From Mycobacterium colombiense (GTDB taxonomy: Bacteria > Actinomycetota > Actinomycetes > Mycobacteriales > Mycobacteriaceae), in the NCBI RefSeq assembly GCF_003284975.1, contig NZ_QMEU01000001.1:1-64000 (forward strand): a stretch of DNA of 64,000 nt, in the 5' to 3' direction. Shown piece after piece: positions 8,453-15,780 of the stretch. The notes under the pieces were generated by a model that was not told the origin of the DNA, made no database searches, and was given only the letters and a program-made list of their open reading frames with translations. Made by a program: the position numbers and the translations under genes. Each line of letters starts with the position of its first letter. Within the stretch, counting starts at the first letter, position 1.

Positions 8453-8746
8453 GTGATCGTCGGCAACGGATATGCGAACACCGCACTGGAAGATGAGAGC
8501 GCCATCCTGGCGCGGACCAAACCAGGTGGCCGAAACTACCGACTCAACCTGTCGGCGTTCAACCTAGGGCAGCTCGTCGGTGCTGGGATGCTCGATCAAC
8601 GCGAGGTCGAAGACGCGCTAATCCAAGCCTGCAAGATCAACCGTCATTACCAGGACGACGGTGAATCGATGGTGCTCGGCAGCATCAAATCAGGGCTCGA
8701 AGCTGGTAAAGCCAAGCCCCGCACCATCAAGCGGAGGCTGAAATGA
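8453..8746 (+). CDS. Primase-polymerase C-terminal fragment
   Basis: A 97-residue protein matching the C-terminal helical segment of bifunctional DNA primase/polymerase proteins: YANTALEDESAIL, then NLSAFNLGQLVGAGMLDQ, then a GSIKSGLEAGKAKPR tail. The catalytic N-terminal AEP domain is missing. The frame is open upstream of the GTG at 8453 but has no good start, which fits truncation. Its stop overlaps the start of the ATPase gene by 4 bp (ATGA). Confidence 0.65.
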   Translation: MIVGNGYANTALEDESAILARTKPGGRNYRLNLSAFNLGQLVGAGMLDQREVEDALIQACKINRHYQDDGESMVLGSIKSGLEAGKAKPRTIKRRLK

Positions 8747-9864
8747 CCGAATCCGACGCCGAATTCCCCGAAGACGAACCGACAACCTGGGAGCCGGTAG
8801 ACCTTGGGCCGTACCTCGACGGCGAAATCGCCAAACCCACCCCATCGCTGGGCATGAGCCGATCCGATGGCGTGCAGCTCCTCTACCCAGGCCGTGAGCA
8901 TGCTGTGTTGGGTGACACCGAATCCGGTAAAACGTGGTTCGCGCTCAACTGCGCGGTTGCCGAAATCATGCGCGGCGAAAACGTCGTTTACATCCACTAC
9001 GAAGAACCCGACGCCACATCAACGGTTGAACGGCTCAGACTCATCGGGCTGCATCCCGATCAGATCAAAGCTCAGCTCCACTTCATCGCACCGCAAAGAG
9101 CACTGCAGAAACTCTGGCTAGAGCCGCTGATCGCGGCACGGCCAGCCTTGGTGATCCACGACGGCGTCAACCAAGCAATGCTGCTGCAAAGCAGCCAGAT
9201 CAACGCTGAGGCCACGTTCACCTTCCGCCGGACACTGGTCGTACCGTTCACCGCCGCCGGTGCGGCGACGCTGGCATGTGACCACCTGCCCATGGTCAAA
9301 GACGAGTCCAGAGTCAACGCCTACGGCGATGTCCACAAAGGCAACGCACTCGACGGGGTACGAATCGCCCTGGAGAATGAACAGCCATTCGGGCGTGGCA
9401 TGCGCGGGGTGTCCTGGGTCTACGTCACCAAGGACCGACCCGGCTATCTGCGCTCGCACGGTCGGGCCACCAAAATCGCGCAGAAGACCTTCATGGGGAC
9501 GCTGGTGGTCGACGACTCCGAGACCGCCATGCCAAGGCCGGACATCGCGTTCTATGCGCCCAAAGACGACGCCAACGGCACGGACTCTGAAAGCCTGTCT
9601 GCCGTGATCGCCACCGGATTTGCGCTCGCAGATTTGATCTGGAACCTGATACACGCTCAACCCGACCACACGATCGGATCAGTGCGGAAACTGCAAGCGG
9701 CACTGCGTGATTCAGGAGAACAGCACCGCGACGCGAAAGTTGCCGAAGAACTTGATGATCTGGTTTACGCCGGTCGGCTGGTTGAAGTGGCGGGATTGCG
9801 CGGGGCGAAAGGCTACAGAACTACTGCGGCCCATGCCAAGGACGAATTTGATGACTGTGCTTAG
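8743..9864 (+). CDS. RecA-like AAA ATPase, RepA-type replicative helicase candidate
   Basis: A 373-residue P-loop ATPase. Walker A is GDTESGKT at residues 57-64; a hydrophobic Walker B-like strand is ALVIHDG; a CDHLPM segment with DVHKGNALDG follows as in the AAA_25/RepA helicase group. The C-terminal 80 residues resemble a winged helix (IGSVRKLQAALRD, YAGRLVEVAGLRGAKGYRTT). It probably unwinds the element's origin during replication. It is preceded by the primase fragment and followed by a hairpin and tandem repeats that may be the origin. Confidence 0.82.
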   Translation: MTESDAEFPEDEPTTWEPVDLGPYLDGEIAKPTPSLGMSRSDGVQLLYPGREHAVLGDTESGKTWFALNCAVAEIMRGENVVYIHYEEPDATSTVERLRLIGLHPDQIKAQLHFIAPQRALQKLWLEPLIAARPALVIHDGVNQAMLLQSSQINAEATFTFRRTLVVPFTAAGAATLACDHLPMVKDESRVNAYGDVHKGNALDGVRIALENEQPFGRGMRGVSWVYVTKDRPGYLRSHGRATKIAQKTFMGTLVVDDSETAMPRPDIAFYAPKDDANGTDSESLSAVIATGFALADLIWNLIHAQPDHTIGSVRKLQAALRDSGEQHRDAKVAEELDDLVYAGRLVEVAGLRGAKGYRTTAAHAKDEFDDCA

Positions 9865-9912
9865 AGATTCAAGCTGCACCAGCGAAAGTGGTGTTGCAGT
9901 GCTTCCGACGAG

Positions 9913-9945
9913 TGCGTCCGGACGTTTACGACGTCTACGGACGCA
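9913..9945. other. Strong hairpin downstream of the ATPase gene
   Basis: TGCGTCCGGACGT (9913-9925) pairs with ACGTC and CGGACGCA (9931-9945) with only a 2-nt bulge and a TTACG loop. It could be a terminator for the replication genes or part of a replication origin. No T tract follows. Confidence 0.6.
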
Positions 9946-10012
9946 TTCGATCGTAATAGCCCTGTCAAGCAACTACCAAACGTGTCGTGGCTATGAGTGC
10001 CGCCGACTGCAG

Positions 10013-10052
10013 CGGCAGCAGTGGGCAGCAGTGGGCAGCAGTGGGCAGCAGT
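10013..10052. repeat. Tandem 10-bp repeats (iteron-like)
   Basis: Three perfect head-to-tail copies of GTGGGCAGCA at 10021-10050, flanked by a partial copy on each side. They lie between the ATPase gene and the WhiB-like gene. The spacing of about one helical turn is what origin iterons have; they may also be simple slippage repeats. Confidence 0.7.
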
Positions 10053-10117
10053 CAGATTCAAGTCCTGAGTCACGCCGACTCAACCGGATTGAGAGAGGAC
10101 ACAGCATCAATGGCTAG

Positions 10118-10678
10118 ATGGCTATGGGGCGCGAAATGACTGACGCCCTCAACGTCTCGAATGCCCACGTCGCTTTCGTGCGCGGGATGCCACGACTACG
10201 CGCCAACTGCGTAGGCAAAGCCGAACTGTTTGACGCGGCGATCACCGACCAAGAAGCTGCACGCGAAGCGGCTCAGGTTTGTTACCACTGCCTGGACCGG
10301 ACGGTATGTGCGGACTGGCTGGTCTCGCTGCCCCGTGCGGACCGGCCTCAGGGGATATGCGGCGGCCTGGTGGTCGACAAAGCGCCAGCGCCACCAAAGA
10401 CCGCTACGAGAATTCGATGGGATGCGCCAGGCAAAGCGCACCGGCTCAAACCAACACCCAGGCAGCCGGACAGCGAACCTGAAGAGACGGTCGAGGTGGA
10501 CGCACCGTTGACGGTTCCTGCGTTCCTAGCGCCGTCAGAGCCGTCGAAACCGACCAAGGGTGAGCAACCACCCCAGCGGCGAAAATCGCGGGCTCAGAGG
10601 GCAGCGCAGGTCGCCAACGCCGAGCGGCGGAGGGCGCGCTACCGAGCTGCAAAGGCCGCCAGGACGGCGGCATCATGA
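10118..10678 (+). CDS. WhiB-like iron-sulfur regulator, phage type
   Basis: A 186-residue protein. The N-terminal 75 residues carry the WhiB cysteine set: Cys31, then CxxC at Cys55/Cys58 and Cys64 after five residues (CYHCLDRTVCADW), which should bind a [4Fe-4S] cluster. The G[VI]WGG turn is present as GICGG, an unusual Cys in place of Trp. A Pro-rich linker leads to a very basic tail (RRKSRAQRAAQVANAERRRA) suited to DNA binding. Such proteins bind the housekeeping sigma factor and alter transcription. Other in-frame ATGs at 10124 and 10136 are possible starts. Confidence 0.85.
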   Translation: MAMGREMTDALNVSNAHVAFVRGMPRLRANCVGKAELFDAAITDQEAAREAAQVCYHCLDRTVCADWLVSLPRADRPQGICGGLVVDKAPAPPKTATRIRWDAPGKAHRLKPTPRQPDSEPEETVEVDAPLTVPAFLAPSEPSKPTKGEQPPQRRKSRAQRAAQVANAERRRARYRAAKAARTAAS

Positions 10679-10989
10679 CCGACGTCGGGCGGCACGACCA
10701 ACAATGGTTGACTCTCAAACGGCAATTCAGGTTCGTGTGTCAGACCGTCAACGCACCGTGCCACCTTTGCCTGCTGCGCGGTGACACCGAACATGCAGCC
10801 ATCGACTACTCGGCCCCGCCGAGCGACCCGCACAGTTTCAGCGTTGACCACGCTCTACCGTGGAAGACGCATCCTCATCTCAGACTGGCGCGTTCAAACC
10901 TGCGCGCCAGTCATGCGCGATGTAACAAACAGCGCCGCGACGACCCGCTGCCTGAGCGCCCGCAAGTGTGGGTAAAGCCCGATTGGTGA
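10675..10989 (+). CDS. HNH endonuclease
   Basis: A 104-residue HNH-fold protein: zinc cysteine pair CHLC, the first catalytic histidine in FSVDHALPW, and the closing LRASHARCNKQR motif. Small phage HNH proteins nick DNA and often act with terminase during packaging. The ATG overlaps the stop of the WhiB-like gene (ATGA). The region downstream leads to a small-terminase-like gene, as in many phage packaging modules. Confidence 0.85.
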   Translation: MTDVGRHDQQWLTLKRQFRFVCQTVNAPCHLCLLRGDTEHAAIDYSAPPSDPHSFSVDHALPWKTHPHLRLARSNLRASHARCNKQRRDDPLPERPQVWVKPDW

Positions 10990-11351
10990 GACCAATGCAA
11001 CGTTCTGCGCCACAGACCATTCCAACTGCGATTAAAACGCGTCAAAGGCAACTCTGTCGGCAGCCATGGCGCGGCGTCTATACGTTCGTGACCAGTTCCC
11101 TTTCCGCACCAGTTCCCATTTCACAGACTGAAGAGGGGCTGCGGTTTTTTAGACACGGTCACCATCCCGCCTGTTTGGCATGGAAAATTTCCGCTGGATT
11201 CGTCAATCATAGGGCGGCGCAGGCGATTCCAGCAGCAAAACATCCCCATAGCCCGCCAGTCTGCTATTGAAGTCGGTTGAAGCACAGGCGAATTCAGACC
11301 AGAGGCGTGGATACGCAGGAGACCGCCAAATTTCGCGGTACGATATTCCCC
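10990..11351. other. Gene-poor stretch between HNH and small-terminase-like gene
   Basis: I see no convincing gene in these 360 bases. A weak + strand frame (start GTG 10968, to 11270) has unlikely composition and overlaps the HNH gene. The segment GGGGCTGCGGTTTTTT near 11136-11151 could be part of a terminator. A packaging (cos or pac) site might lie here by analogy with HNH-terminase gene order, but nothing identifies one. Confidence 0.4.
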
Positions 11352-11846
11352 ATGCGTACTCACGGCACCGACTCGTGTTATCGAGGTGGATGCCGTTGTG
11401 ATGCTTGCAAGAACGCTCATGCCGTCGCGGCACGTAAAACGCGAGCGAAGAACCCAGACATCCGTGCACGTCGCCGATCAACGAAGGCCAAAAGCGCTAC
11501 TCACAATGTAGTGCCGCTCCATGTGGGGAAAGCTGCCACCCAACAGCCCGATCCCGCAACGCAAATCGGCGGGGTCGCGATGGGTGCGGTTGAGTCGGCT
11601 GTCCGCGCGCAGTGCCAGTCTGCGCCACGAGCGGAGCAGATGCCGGGGATTGTTGCTGCCGCAATCAGGCTGGCTCAACTGCTCGATCATCCTGACCATG
11701 GGGCCGGGGCCGCGAACAACGCTTCGAAGCTGGACGCGCTGCTGACGCGTCTGGAAGCGCCGAAGAAAAAGAGCGCTCATCGACTGGCAGCGGTCAAGGC
11801 AATGTCGGGTGGTGGTCACCCGGCGCAACGGAAGGCGGCGCAATGA
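11352..11846 (+). CDS. Small-terminase-like phage protein with Cys-rich N-terminus
   Basis: A 164-residue protein. The N-terminus HGTDSCYRGGCRCDACKNAH is typical of actinobacteriophage proteins encoded near packaging genes. The C-terminal half has an Ala-rich helix and the segment ASKLDALLTRLEAPKKKS, resembling small terminase subunits. The frame opens at 11277, but the ATG at 11352 places the HGT motif at the N-terminus as in relatives. No large terminase follows, which is one reason to view the element as a satellite or remnant. Confidence 0.6.
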   Translation: MRTHGTDSCYRGGCRCDACKNAHAVAARKTRAKNPDIRARRRSTKAKSATHNVVPLHVGKAATQQPDPATQIGGVAMGAVESAVRAQCQSAPRAEQMPGIVAAAIRLAQLLDHPDHGAGAANNASKLDALLTRLEAPKKKSAHRLAAVKAMSGGGHPAQRKAAQ

Positions 11847-12247
11847 TTGTCACGCGTGCTGATCTGCAGCTCACTGCGGAGCTGTGTCACCGGATCATGG
11901 ACGACCCGGTAACGGATGAGCCGACCCGCGAGCTGGCACGGCGCGTGAATGACAGGGTGGGTTGGTCACTCTGTTATGACGTCTTCTTGACCGATGGCGA
12001 AGTCCCCTGTGAGACGTGGGGCATGGTGTGGCCGCAGTTTTACGAGGTCGAGGTCGAGAACTTCATCGACCAACTGCCAGACCGGGCCAAGCAGCCGACC
12101 CTACTTCTGATGGCGCGCAAGGCCGCGAAGTTGGTCGATACACACGGATACTCACCAGCTTACCGGCTGGACACCTTGAAATCGCTAGAGGCGATCACCG
12201 ACACGCTGCGAAGGCTGGCGTTCGAGCACGAAGAGGTGACAACGTGA
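11843..12247 (+). CDS. Hypothetical element protein, helical
   Basis: A 134-residue protein of unknown function, predicted largely alpha-helical and acidic (ELARRVNDRVGW, ENFIDQLPDRAKQ, KSLEAITDTLRRLAFEHEE). The ATG overlaps the stop of the previous gene (ATGA) and its own stop overlaps the next start, so it is the middle of a translationally coupled trio. Confidence 0.65.
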   Translation: MIVTRADLQLTAELCHRIMDDPVTDEPTRELARRVNDRVGWSLCYDVFLTDGEVPCETWGMVWPQFYEVEVENFIDQLPDRAKQPTLLLMARKAAKLVDTHGYSPAYRLDTLKSLEAITDTLRRLAFEHEEVTT

Positions 12248-12714
12248 TTGACCCGACTGCCGCACTGGACTTCGCAACGAAACATCATGTTGTCGCGCAA
12301 CGGATCTTGCGTGATTGCGACGATGCCGATCTGAGCCAGCTCGCCTTCGACCTTCTCAACTTGTATGCGGTCGTCGCGAAGCGGTTACACAGCGAAATTG
12401 GTTGGGTCACTATAGTTTCGGCGCTGCACGACGTCCGCGAATATGCCAACGACCCTAATGACCGGCACGCCGGTGCGCTGATTTTGGCACACAGCATGGC
12501 GGCGGACGCGCGAGGCGTTGACGCGGATTTACGCGAAATCGGAATGGAAGAACTTGCCAAGCGTTTTACCGTCATTAATGCAACTGATCGGACGCTTGCG
12601 ACCATAACCGCGATCCCCATTGTCTGGCAACGACTTCTACCGGTGCTCACCACGCCTGCCGGTATCGATCTGCTGGAACGGTTTTCAATCGAACTGCAAC
12701 GCGACGAAAGTTGA
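12244..12714 (+). CDS. Hypothetical element protein
   Basis: A 156-residue helical protein of unknown function starting at a GTG that overlaps the previous stop (GTGA). Segments such as AQRILRDCDDADLSQLAFDLLNLYAVVAKR look like a helical bundle. The frame is open further upstream to 12016, but that part overlaps the previous gene antiphase and has its shadow composition. Confidence 0.6.
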   Translation: MIDPTAALDFATKHHVVAQRILRDCDDADLSQLAFDLLNLYAVVAKRLHSEIGWVTIVSALHDVREYANDPNDRHAGALILAHSMAADARGVDADLREIGMEELAKRFTVINATDRTLATITAIPIVWQRLLPVLTTPAGIDLLERFSIELQRDES

Positions 12715-12721
12715 AATCCCT

Positions 12722-12940
12722 ATGTCCATTACCGAATACGCTGGCCCGAGCCGTGACGAGCTTGCCGCGTACAACGATTTAGCGAACAAATCCGGCCGAA
12801 GCCTGCAGGCCATCGTGAGATTATTCGAGGAGAACCGCACTCGCGAGCTGTTCGATGACGACGGCAAGCTGATTCGGCTTAACGGCATACCTGGCGAGCT
12901 GGCCCTGCGCCTTATGCAACTTGAAGAGATGAGAAGGTGA
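12722..12940 (+). CDS. Small hypothetical element protein
   Basis: A 72-residue protein (ATG at 12722) with a helical core, YNDLANKSGRSLQAIVRLFEE and IPGELALRLMQLEEMRR. Function unknown. It follows the previous gene by 7 bp and its stop overlaps the next start. Confidence 0.55.
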   Translation: MSITEYAGPSRDELAAYNDLANKSGRSLQAIVRLFEENRTRELFDDDGKLIRLNGIPGELALRLMQLEEMRR

Positions 12941-13215
12941 GTCAATTGACTCAACACCGTTGGGCTGCTAATGGTTTCGGATGGATCGACGCGCCTGGCT
13001 CTACAGGAGATGATGATGAGATGAGAATGAAGCCGGGCCCAGTTGAGGTTCGAATGAAGGTCACAATCGCGGGTCAAGTCTATGGACGCAACGATGTTCA
13101 TCGCGGCGACGTTATCGAAGTGCCGACGCGCGACGAAGCGGAGCGGTTGTATCAAGCGGGCCTCGCCCAACCTACGAATCTGAAAAAGCTAAGCAATCCA
13201 TATATCCCGGTATAG
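12937..13215 (+). CDS. Small beta-rich hypothetical element protein
   Basis: A 92-residue protein starting at a GTG overlapping the previous stop. The C-terminal part (MKVTIAGQVYGRNDVHRGDVIEVPTRDEAERLYQAGLA in outline: a beta-barrel-like strand pattern, then AERLYQAGLAQP) resembles short phage proteins found between packaging and head genes. An internal ATG at 13021 would give just this domain. It is the last gene of the rightward operon before a structured non-coding region. Confidence 0.55.
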   Translation: MSQLTQHRWAANGFGWIDAPGSTGDDDEMRMKPGPVEVRMKVTIAGQVYGRNDVHRGDVIEVPTRDEAERLYQAGLAQPTNLKKLSNPYIPV

Positions 13216-13218
13216 AGA

Positions 13219-13324
13219 GACTCCCCGCCGCGCGGAGTGGTCCAACCGCATCTGCTGCCAGGTGCGGCCAGCTTTGACGGGTCCGTTTCGACCCGCCTTA
13301 GCGGGCTGCCGCGCGGCGGGGTCT
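13219..13324 (+). ncRNA. Candidate structured RNA closed by a 13-bp stem
   Basis: CCCCGCCGCGCGG (13223-13235) pairs perfectly with CCGCGCGGCGGGG (13309-13321). Inside are three further hairpins: CCGCA/TGCGG, CGGGT/ACCCG and CCCGC-CTTA-GCGGG. Together they make a multi-branched fold of about 100 nt in a region without a gene. It may be a processed small RNA, a regulatory leader/terminator structure, or a packaging/recombination site in DNA form. The strand is unknown; + is assumed because the upstream operon reads into it. Confidence 0.45.
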
Positions 13325-13401
13325 TCAATTCTAGTGCAGTACACTGTGTTTGCCTGGCGCCCCGTTTTCACTCGGAGGGACGCGGTGCAGACGGGCACCG
13401 A

Positions 13402-13436
13402 GACCGCTCGCGGTCCATTTCCCACCGCGAGCGGTC
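13402..13436. terminator. Perfect 13-bp inverted repeat
   Basis: GACCGCTCGCGGT (13402-13414) and ACCGCGAGCGGTC (13424-13436) flank a 9-nt loop CCATTTCCC. It lies between the rightward operon and the leftward HicB-like gene, the expected place for a bidirectional terminator. There is no T tract, as is common in mycobacteria. Confidence 0.55.
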
Positions 13437-13531
13437 ACGGGCTAGATGACTCGATTGCCAACGTCCATAGGAATCGCAGTCACGGGAACCAGGGGTTTAA
13501 GAAATGCATCCTCAGCGGAACAGGCGCGCGT

Positions 13532-13726
13532 TCAGCACTTAGGCGGCATGACCTCACCACGGGCCTGCATGTCGGCAACGACATCCGCGACGAGCTGCCG
13601 GATACCGTCGAGCGCTGCCGGAGCGTCAGCGTCCAGATGCGACAGCGGCGGAAACTCGATCGCGGTGCCGACGTATTCGCGATCTTCGGACGACCATCGA
13701 ACCTGGTAGGTGAATGCGTCGTGCAC
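13532..13726 (-). CDS. Orphan HicB-like antitoxin domain
   Basis: A 64-residue protein with the HicB RNase H-like fold signature: FTYQVRWSSEDREYVGTAIEF, then PPLSHLDADAPAALDGIRQLVADVVADM. Full HicB antitoxins usually have an added C-terminal DNA-binding domain; this one stops after 64 residues. No HicA toxin (small dsRNA-binding-like protein) is visible beside it. It starts at a GTG 10 bp after the stop of a small membrane protein gene, so the two are probably cotranscribed. Confidence 0.75.
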   Translation of the reverse strand: MHDAFTYQVRWSSEDREYVGTAIEFPPLSHLDADAPAALDGIRQLVADVVADMQARGEVMPPKC

Positions 13727-13736
13727 GAAAGTCAGC

Positions 13737-13913
13737 CTAGCTCGTCTTGCGTACCGCCAGCGCTGTCAACGCCAGGACGGTGGGCACCAGGACGATGCGG
13801 CCCACCACCATCGCTAGAGCGGCGATCAGTGCCAACTCCCCGAACCAAGCCAACGTCAAGAACACGACGGCCAACCCGACGATCCAAATCGCACCCTTCT
13901 GGCTGTTCGTCAT
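13737..13913 (-). CDS. 58-residue membrane protein
   Basis: A short gene on the minus strand: ATG at 13911-13913, stop at 13737-13739. GGAGGTG precedes the ATG at suitable distance. The product has two hydrophobic helices, GAIWIVGLAVVFLTLAWFG and IAALAMVVGRIVLVPTVLA, and ends in RKTS. It resembles small two-helix membrane proteins; function unknown. It lies 10 bp upstream of the HicB-like gene in the same direction. Confidence 0.65.
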   Translation of the reverse strand: MTNSQKGAIWIVGLAVVFLTLAWFGELALIAALAMVVGRIVLVPTVLALTALAVRKTS

Positions 13914-14100
13914 CGTGCACCACCTCCATCAGGTACAACGGCAGGGGATGCCGGGTTCATGCCGCGTTGGCTGGCCGATGAGTTGGCAGACCTTCCGCCA
14001 GGTGTTGGTTCATGCCCCCATGCGACAGGCGTCGGGCCGGGACGATTTCGTCAGTGCAGCGTGTCAGGGCACAGATCGTGTTGTGCCGCGTCAACGATTT

Positions 14101-14337
14101 TCACGTTTGCCCATTGACCAGATTGAAATAGAAAAATCCGTCACGTTGGGCCTGCTGTATCGGCATGCCCCCACGCAGGTTGACGCAAGCATGATATCCC
14201 GCAGCGAGTTTCGCGTCGGGGACCATCATTACATTTTGTGTATCGTTCAAAAACGCTTGATCATCGGCATGCGCGAGAGGCGCTGCCATTAAAGCGATTA
14301 CCGGTGCTGCCAGCAGTAGCGTACGTCTCACGATCAT
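14101..14337 (-). CDS. Secreted DUF732-like protein
   Basis: A 78-residue protein with a Sec signal peptide (IVRRTLLLAAPVIALMAAPLAHA, cleavage after AHA). The mature part DDQAFLNDTQNV ... LAAGYHACVNLRGG has the DUF732 pattern common in mycobacterial exported proteins. AAGGAG precedes the ATG. Function unknown. First of a run of leftward small exported proteins carried by the element. Confidence 0.75.
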   Translation of the reverse strand: MIVRRTLLLAAPVIALMAAPLAHADDQAFLNDTQNVMMVPDAKLAAGYHACVNLRGGMPIQQAQRDGFFYFNLVNGQT

Positions 14338-14370
14338 GGCTCAGTCAGTCTCCTTTTTGGGTGTCTATCT

Positions 14371-15150
14371 TCACGCTCCGCATACGGACTTGCGCGCAGC
14401 GGCCGCGTCACAGAACGGAAGCTGATCACCCAACACATGCCCTTCGCCCCCCGCCCCGACATGGGGGTCGCCGTTGATCGAGACGGTTAGTACTCGACCT
14501 GCTGCGGTGTAACCAGGAGGGCCGCCAAGGTACTTGTAATCGCTCGCATTCACCACATCAACTTCTACAGGCACGGCGACAGGGACCACACGGGTATCCG
14601 AGCTGTCCTTGACGTAGCCGAAGAACTTGCCGCTGCCGTCAGGAGTGCCGTCTGCGTTGCCGTCGTAGCCAGTTAAGCCGATGTGGATGGTGGCGGAGGG
14701 CATCTGGAAAGCAGCGCACGCTGGGCATGCTGGCTCATCGGGTATCACCAGCTCGACAGCCCCGTCAGCGGAAACGGTCAGCCCCCGCTCGTGTCCTGTC
14801 CATTTGCCCACCAGCGAGGCGTAGGGGCTAGCCGAGGCCACGGGTGCCGGTGGTGGCGCGGCAGGCATAGTTGTAGCCACAGGCGGTGACGCAATCGGCT
14901 GCGGCCGAGCGCTATTTGTAGTGTGCCTGCCGAAAAACGTTGATATCAATAGGATCAGCGCAGCCGCTATGGCGACAACAAGCACACTGAGACTGGCCCA
15001 AACGAGTCGACCATGCCGGTTAGTCGGCGCATCGTCGGTGTCGTCATCGACCGACCAAGCCAGCTCTGGCTCGTCGCGCGGCGAAGGCGGAACCTGCGTC
15101 GTCTCAGCATCGGCGCCGTGCTCTGATGCGGCGGTGTCGTCGGTGCTCAT
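14371..15150 (-). CDS. Membrane-anchored protein with extracytoplasmic domain
   Basis: About 259 residues: an acidic, Thr/Pro-rich cytoplasmic N-terminus, one transmembrane helix (LVWASLSVLVVAIAAALILL), a Pro/Ala-rich linker and a C-terminal domain (YASLVGKWTGHERGLTV ... GNADGTPDGSGKFFGYV ... CDAAAARKSVCG). The domain resembles extracytoplasmic domains of mycobacterial hypothetical proteins and kinases' extracellular parts, but no function is known. The ATG at 15150 overlaps the upstream stop (ATGA); an in-frame start at 15174 would overlap more. Confidence 0.72.
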   Translation of the reverse strand: MSTDDTAASEHGADAETTQVPPSPRDEPELAWSVDDDTDDAPTNRHGRLVWASLSVLVVAIAAALILLISTFFGRHTTNSARPQPIASPPVATTMPAAPPPAPVASASPYASLVGKWTGHERGLTVSADGAVELVIPDEPACPACAAFQMPSATIHIGLTGYDGNADGTPDGSGKFFGYVKDSSDTRVVPVAVPVEVDVVNASDYKYLGGPPGYTAAGRVLTVSINGDPHVGAGGEGHVLGDQLPFCDAAAARKSVCGA

Positions 15151-15449
15151 ATCGGGCTGTTGACTAGCGCGCATTGCACAATCGCGCCCGCAACAGGTTG
15201 ACTAAACCCGTTACCTTCCAGCCGGTTGACCTGGCTTTGGGGAGAGGCCCCGTTCTGGTGGACATTCTGGTCAATGCTGCGACCAAGCGCGACGTACCCA
15301 TCAGGGGGTGTCACTGCGCCGAGATGATCAAGATGCATCGTCACACAGGTCACATAGCCTGTCGTGTCAGCGCGTGCGACGTCGGCCCCTATCAACTGCG
15401 CAGCGGCGGTCACCGCTGCCGCGATGAGCGTTCCGATACGGACAAACAT
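15147..15449 (-). CDS. Secreted DUF732-like protein
   Basis: A 100-residue protein with signal peptide FVRIGTLIAAAVTAAAQLIGADVARA. The mature part GYVTCVTMHLDHLG ... ALGRSIDQNV ... GFSQPVAGAIVQCAL has the size, paired cysteines and helical pattern of DUF732-type exported proteins. Its stop overlaps the start of the membrane-anchored protein gene, so the two are coupled. The frame is open to 15779 only because it overlaps the neighbouring gene's signal sequence. Confidence 0.7.
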   Translation of the reverse strand: MFVRIGTLIAAAVTAAAQLIGADVARADTTGYVTCVTMHLDHLGAVTPPDGYVALGRSIDQNVHQNGASPQSQVNRLEGNGFSQPVAGAIVQCALVNSPI

Positions 15450-15453
15450 GTTC

Positions 15454-15737
15454 CTAGCCCGATCCGCCCGTGGCGCGCCCCTGCGTGTAATAACCGCCGC
15501 TTTGCTGCGCTGGCGTGCTCGGCTGGCTTCCGGCCTGTCGGCAGGTGGGGTCGTCGTGGTTAAGGCAGTACTTGATCGCGGCGCACTCATCGTCGCTGAA
15601 CAGCGAGAAAGTTCCGCACATCGGGAACTGGGGCCAGTTGCCCGGCGCCGGAGCCGCCGCTTGCGCCGCCGGTGCAGCCAGCACTGCCATCGCCCCCCGG
15701 CGAGCGCCAATAGCGCACGCGTCAGAAGCTTCTCCAT
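15454..15737 (-). pseudogene. Secreted protein gene split by a frameshift in a G6 tract
   Basis: An ATG at 15735-15737 starts MEKLLTRALLALAGG, the first part of a signal peptide. The rest of it (AMAVLAAPAAQA) and the mature protein (PGNWPQFPMCGTFSLFSDDE ... YCLNHDDPTCRQ) continue in another frame to the stop at 15454. The switch lies at a run of six G on the coding strand (15693-15698); one extra G would join both parts into a normal 94-residue exported protein with four cysteines. It may be a real mutation, a phase-variable tract or a sequencing error. Confidence 0.65.
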
Positions 15738-15780
15738 GTCAATGTCCTTGCCTCTCAGAGTGTTTGAAGAGTTCGTCATC

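Noticed and set aside
10013..10052. CRISPR array
   Set aside because: The repeat units are 10 bp and contiguous, without spacers, and no cas genes are present in the window.
9707..10117. Plus-strand open frame of 136 codons over the repeat region
   Set aside because: It overlaps the helicase-like gene for half its length and reads through iteron-like repeats as a low-complexity Gln/Ser stretch; no domain seen.
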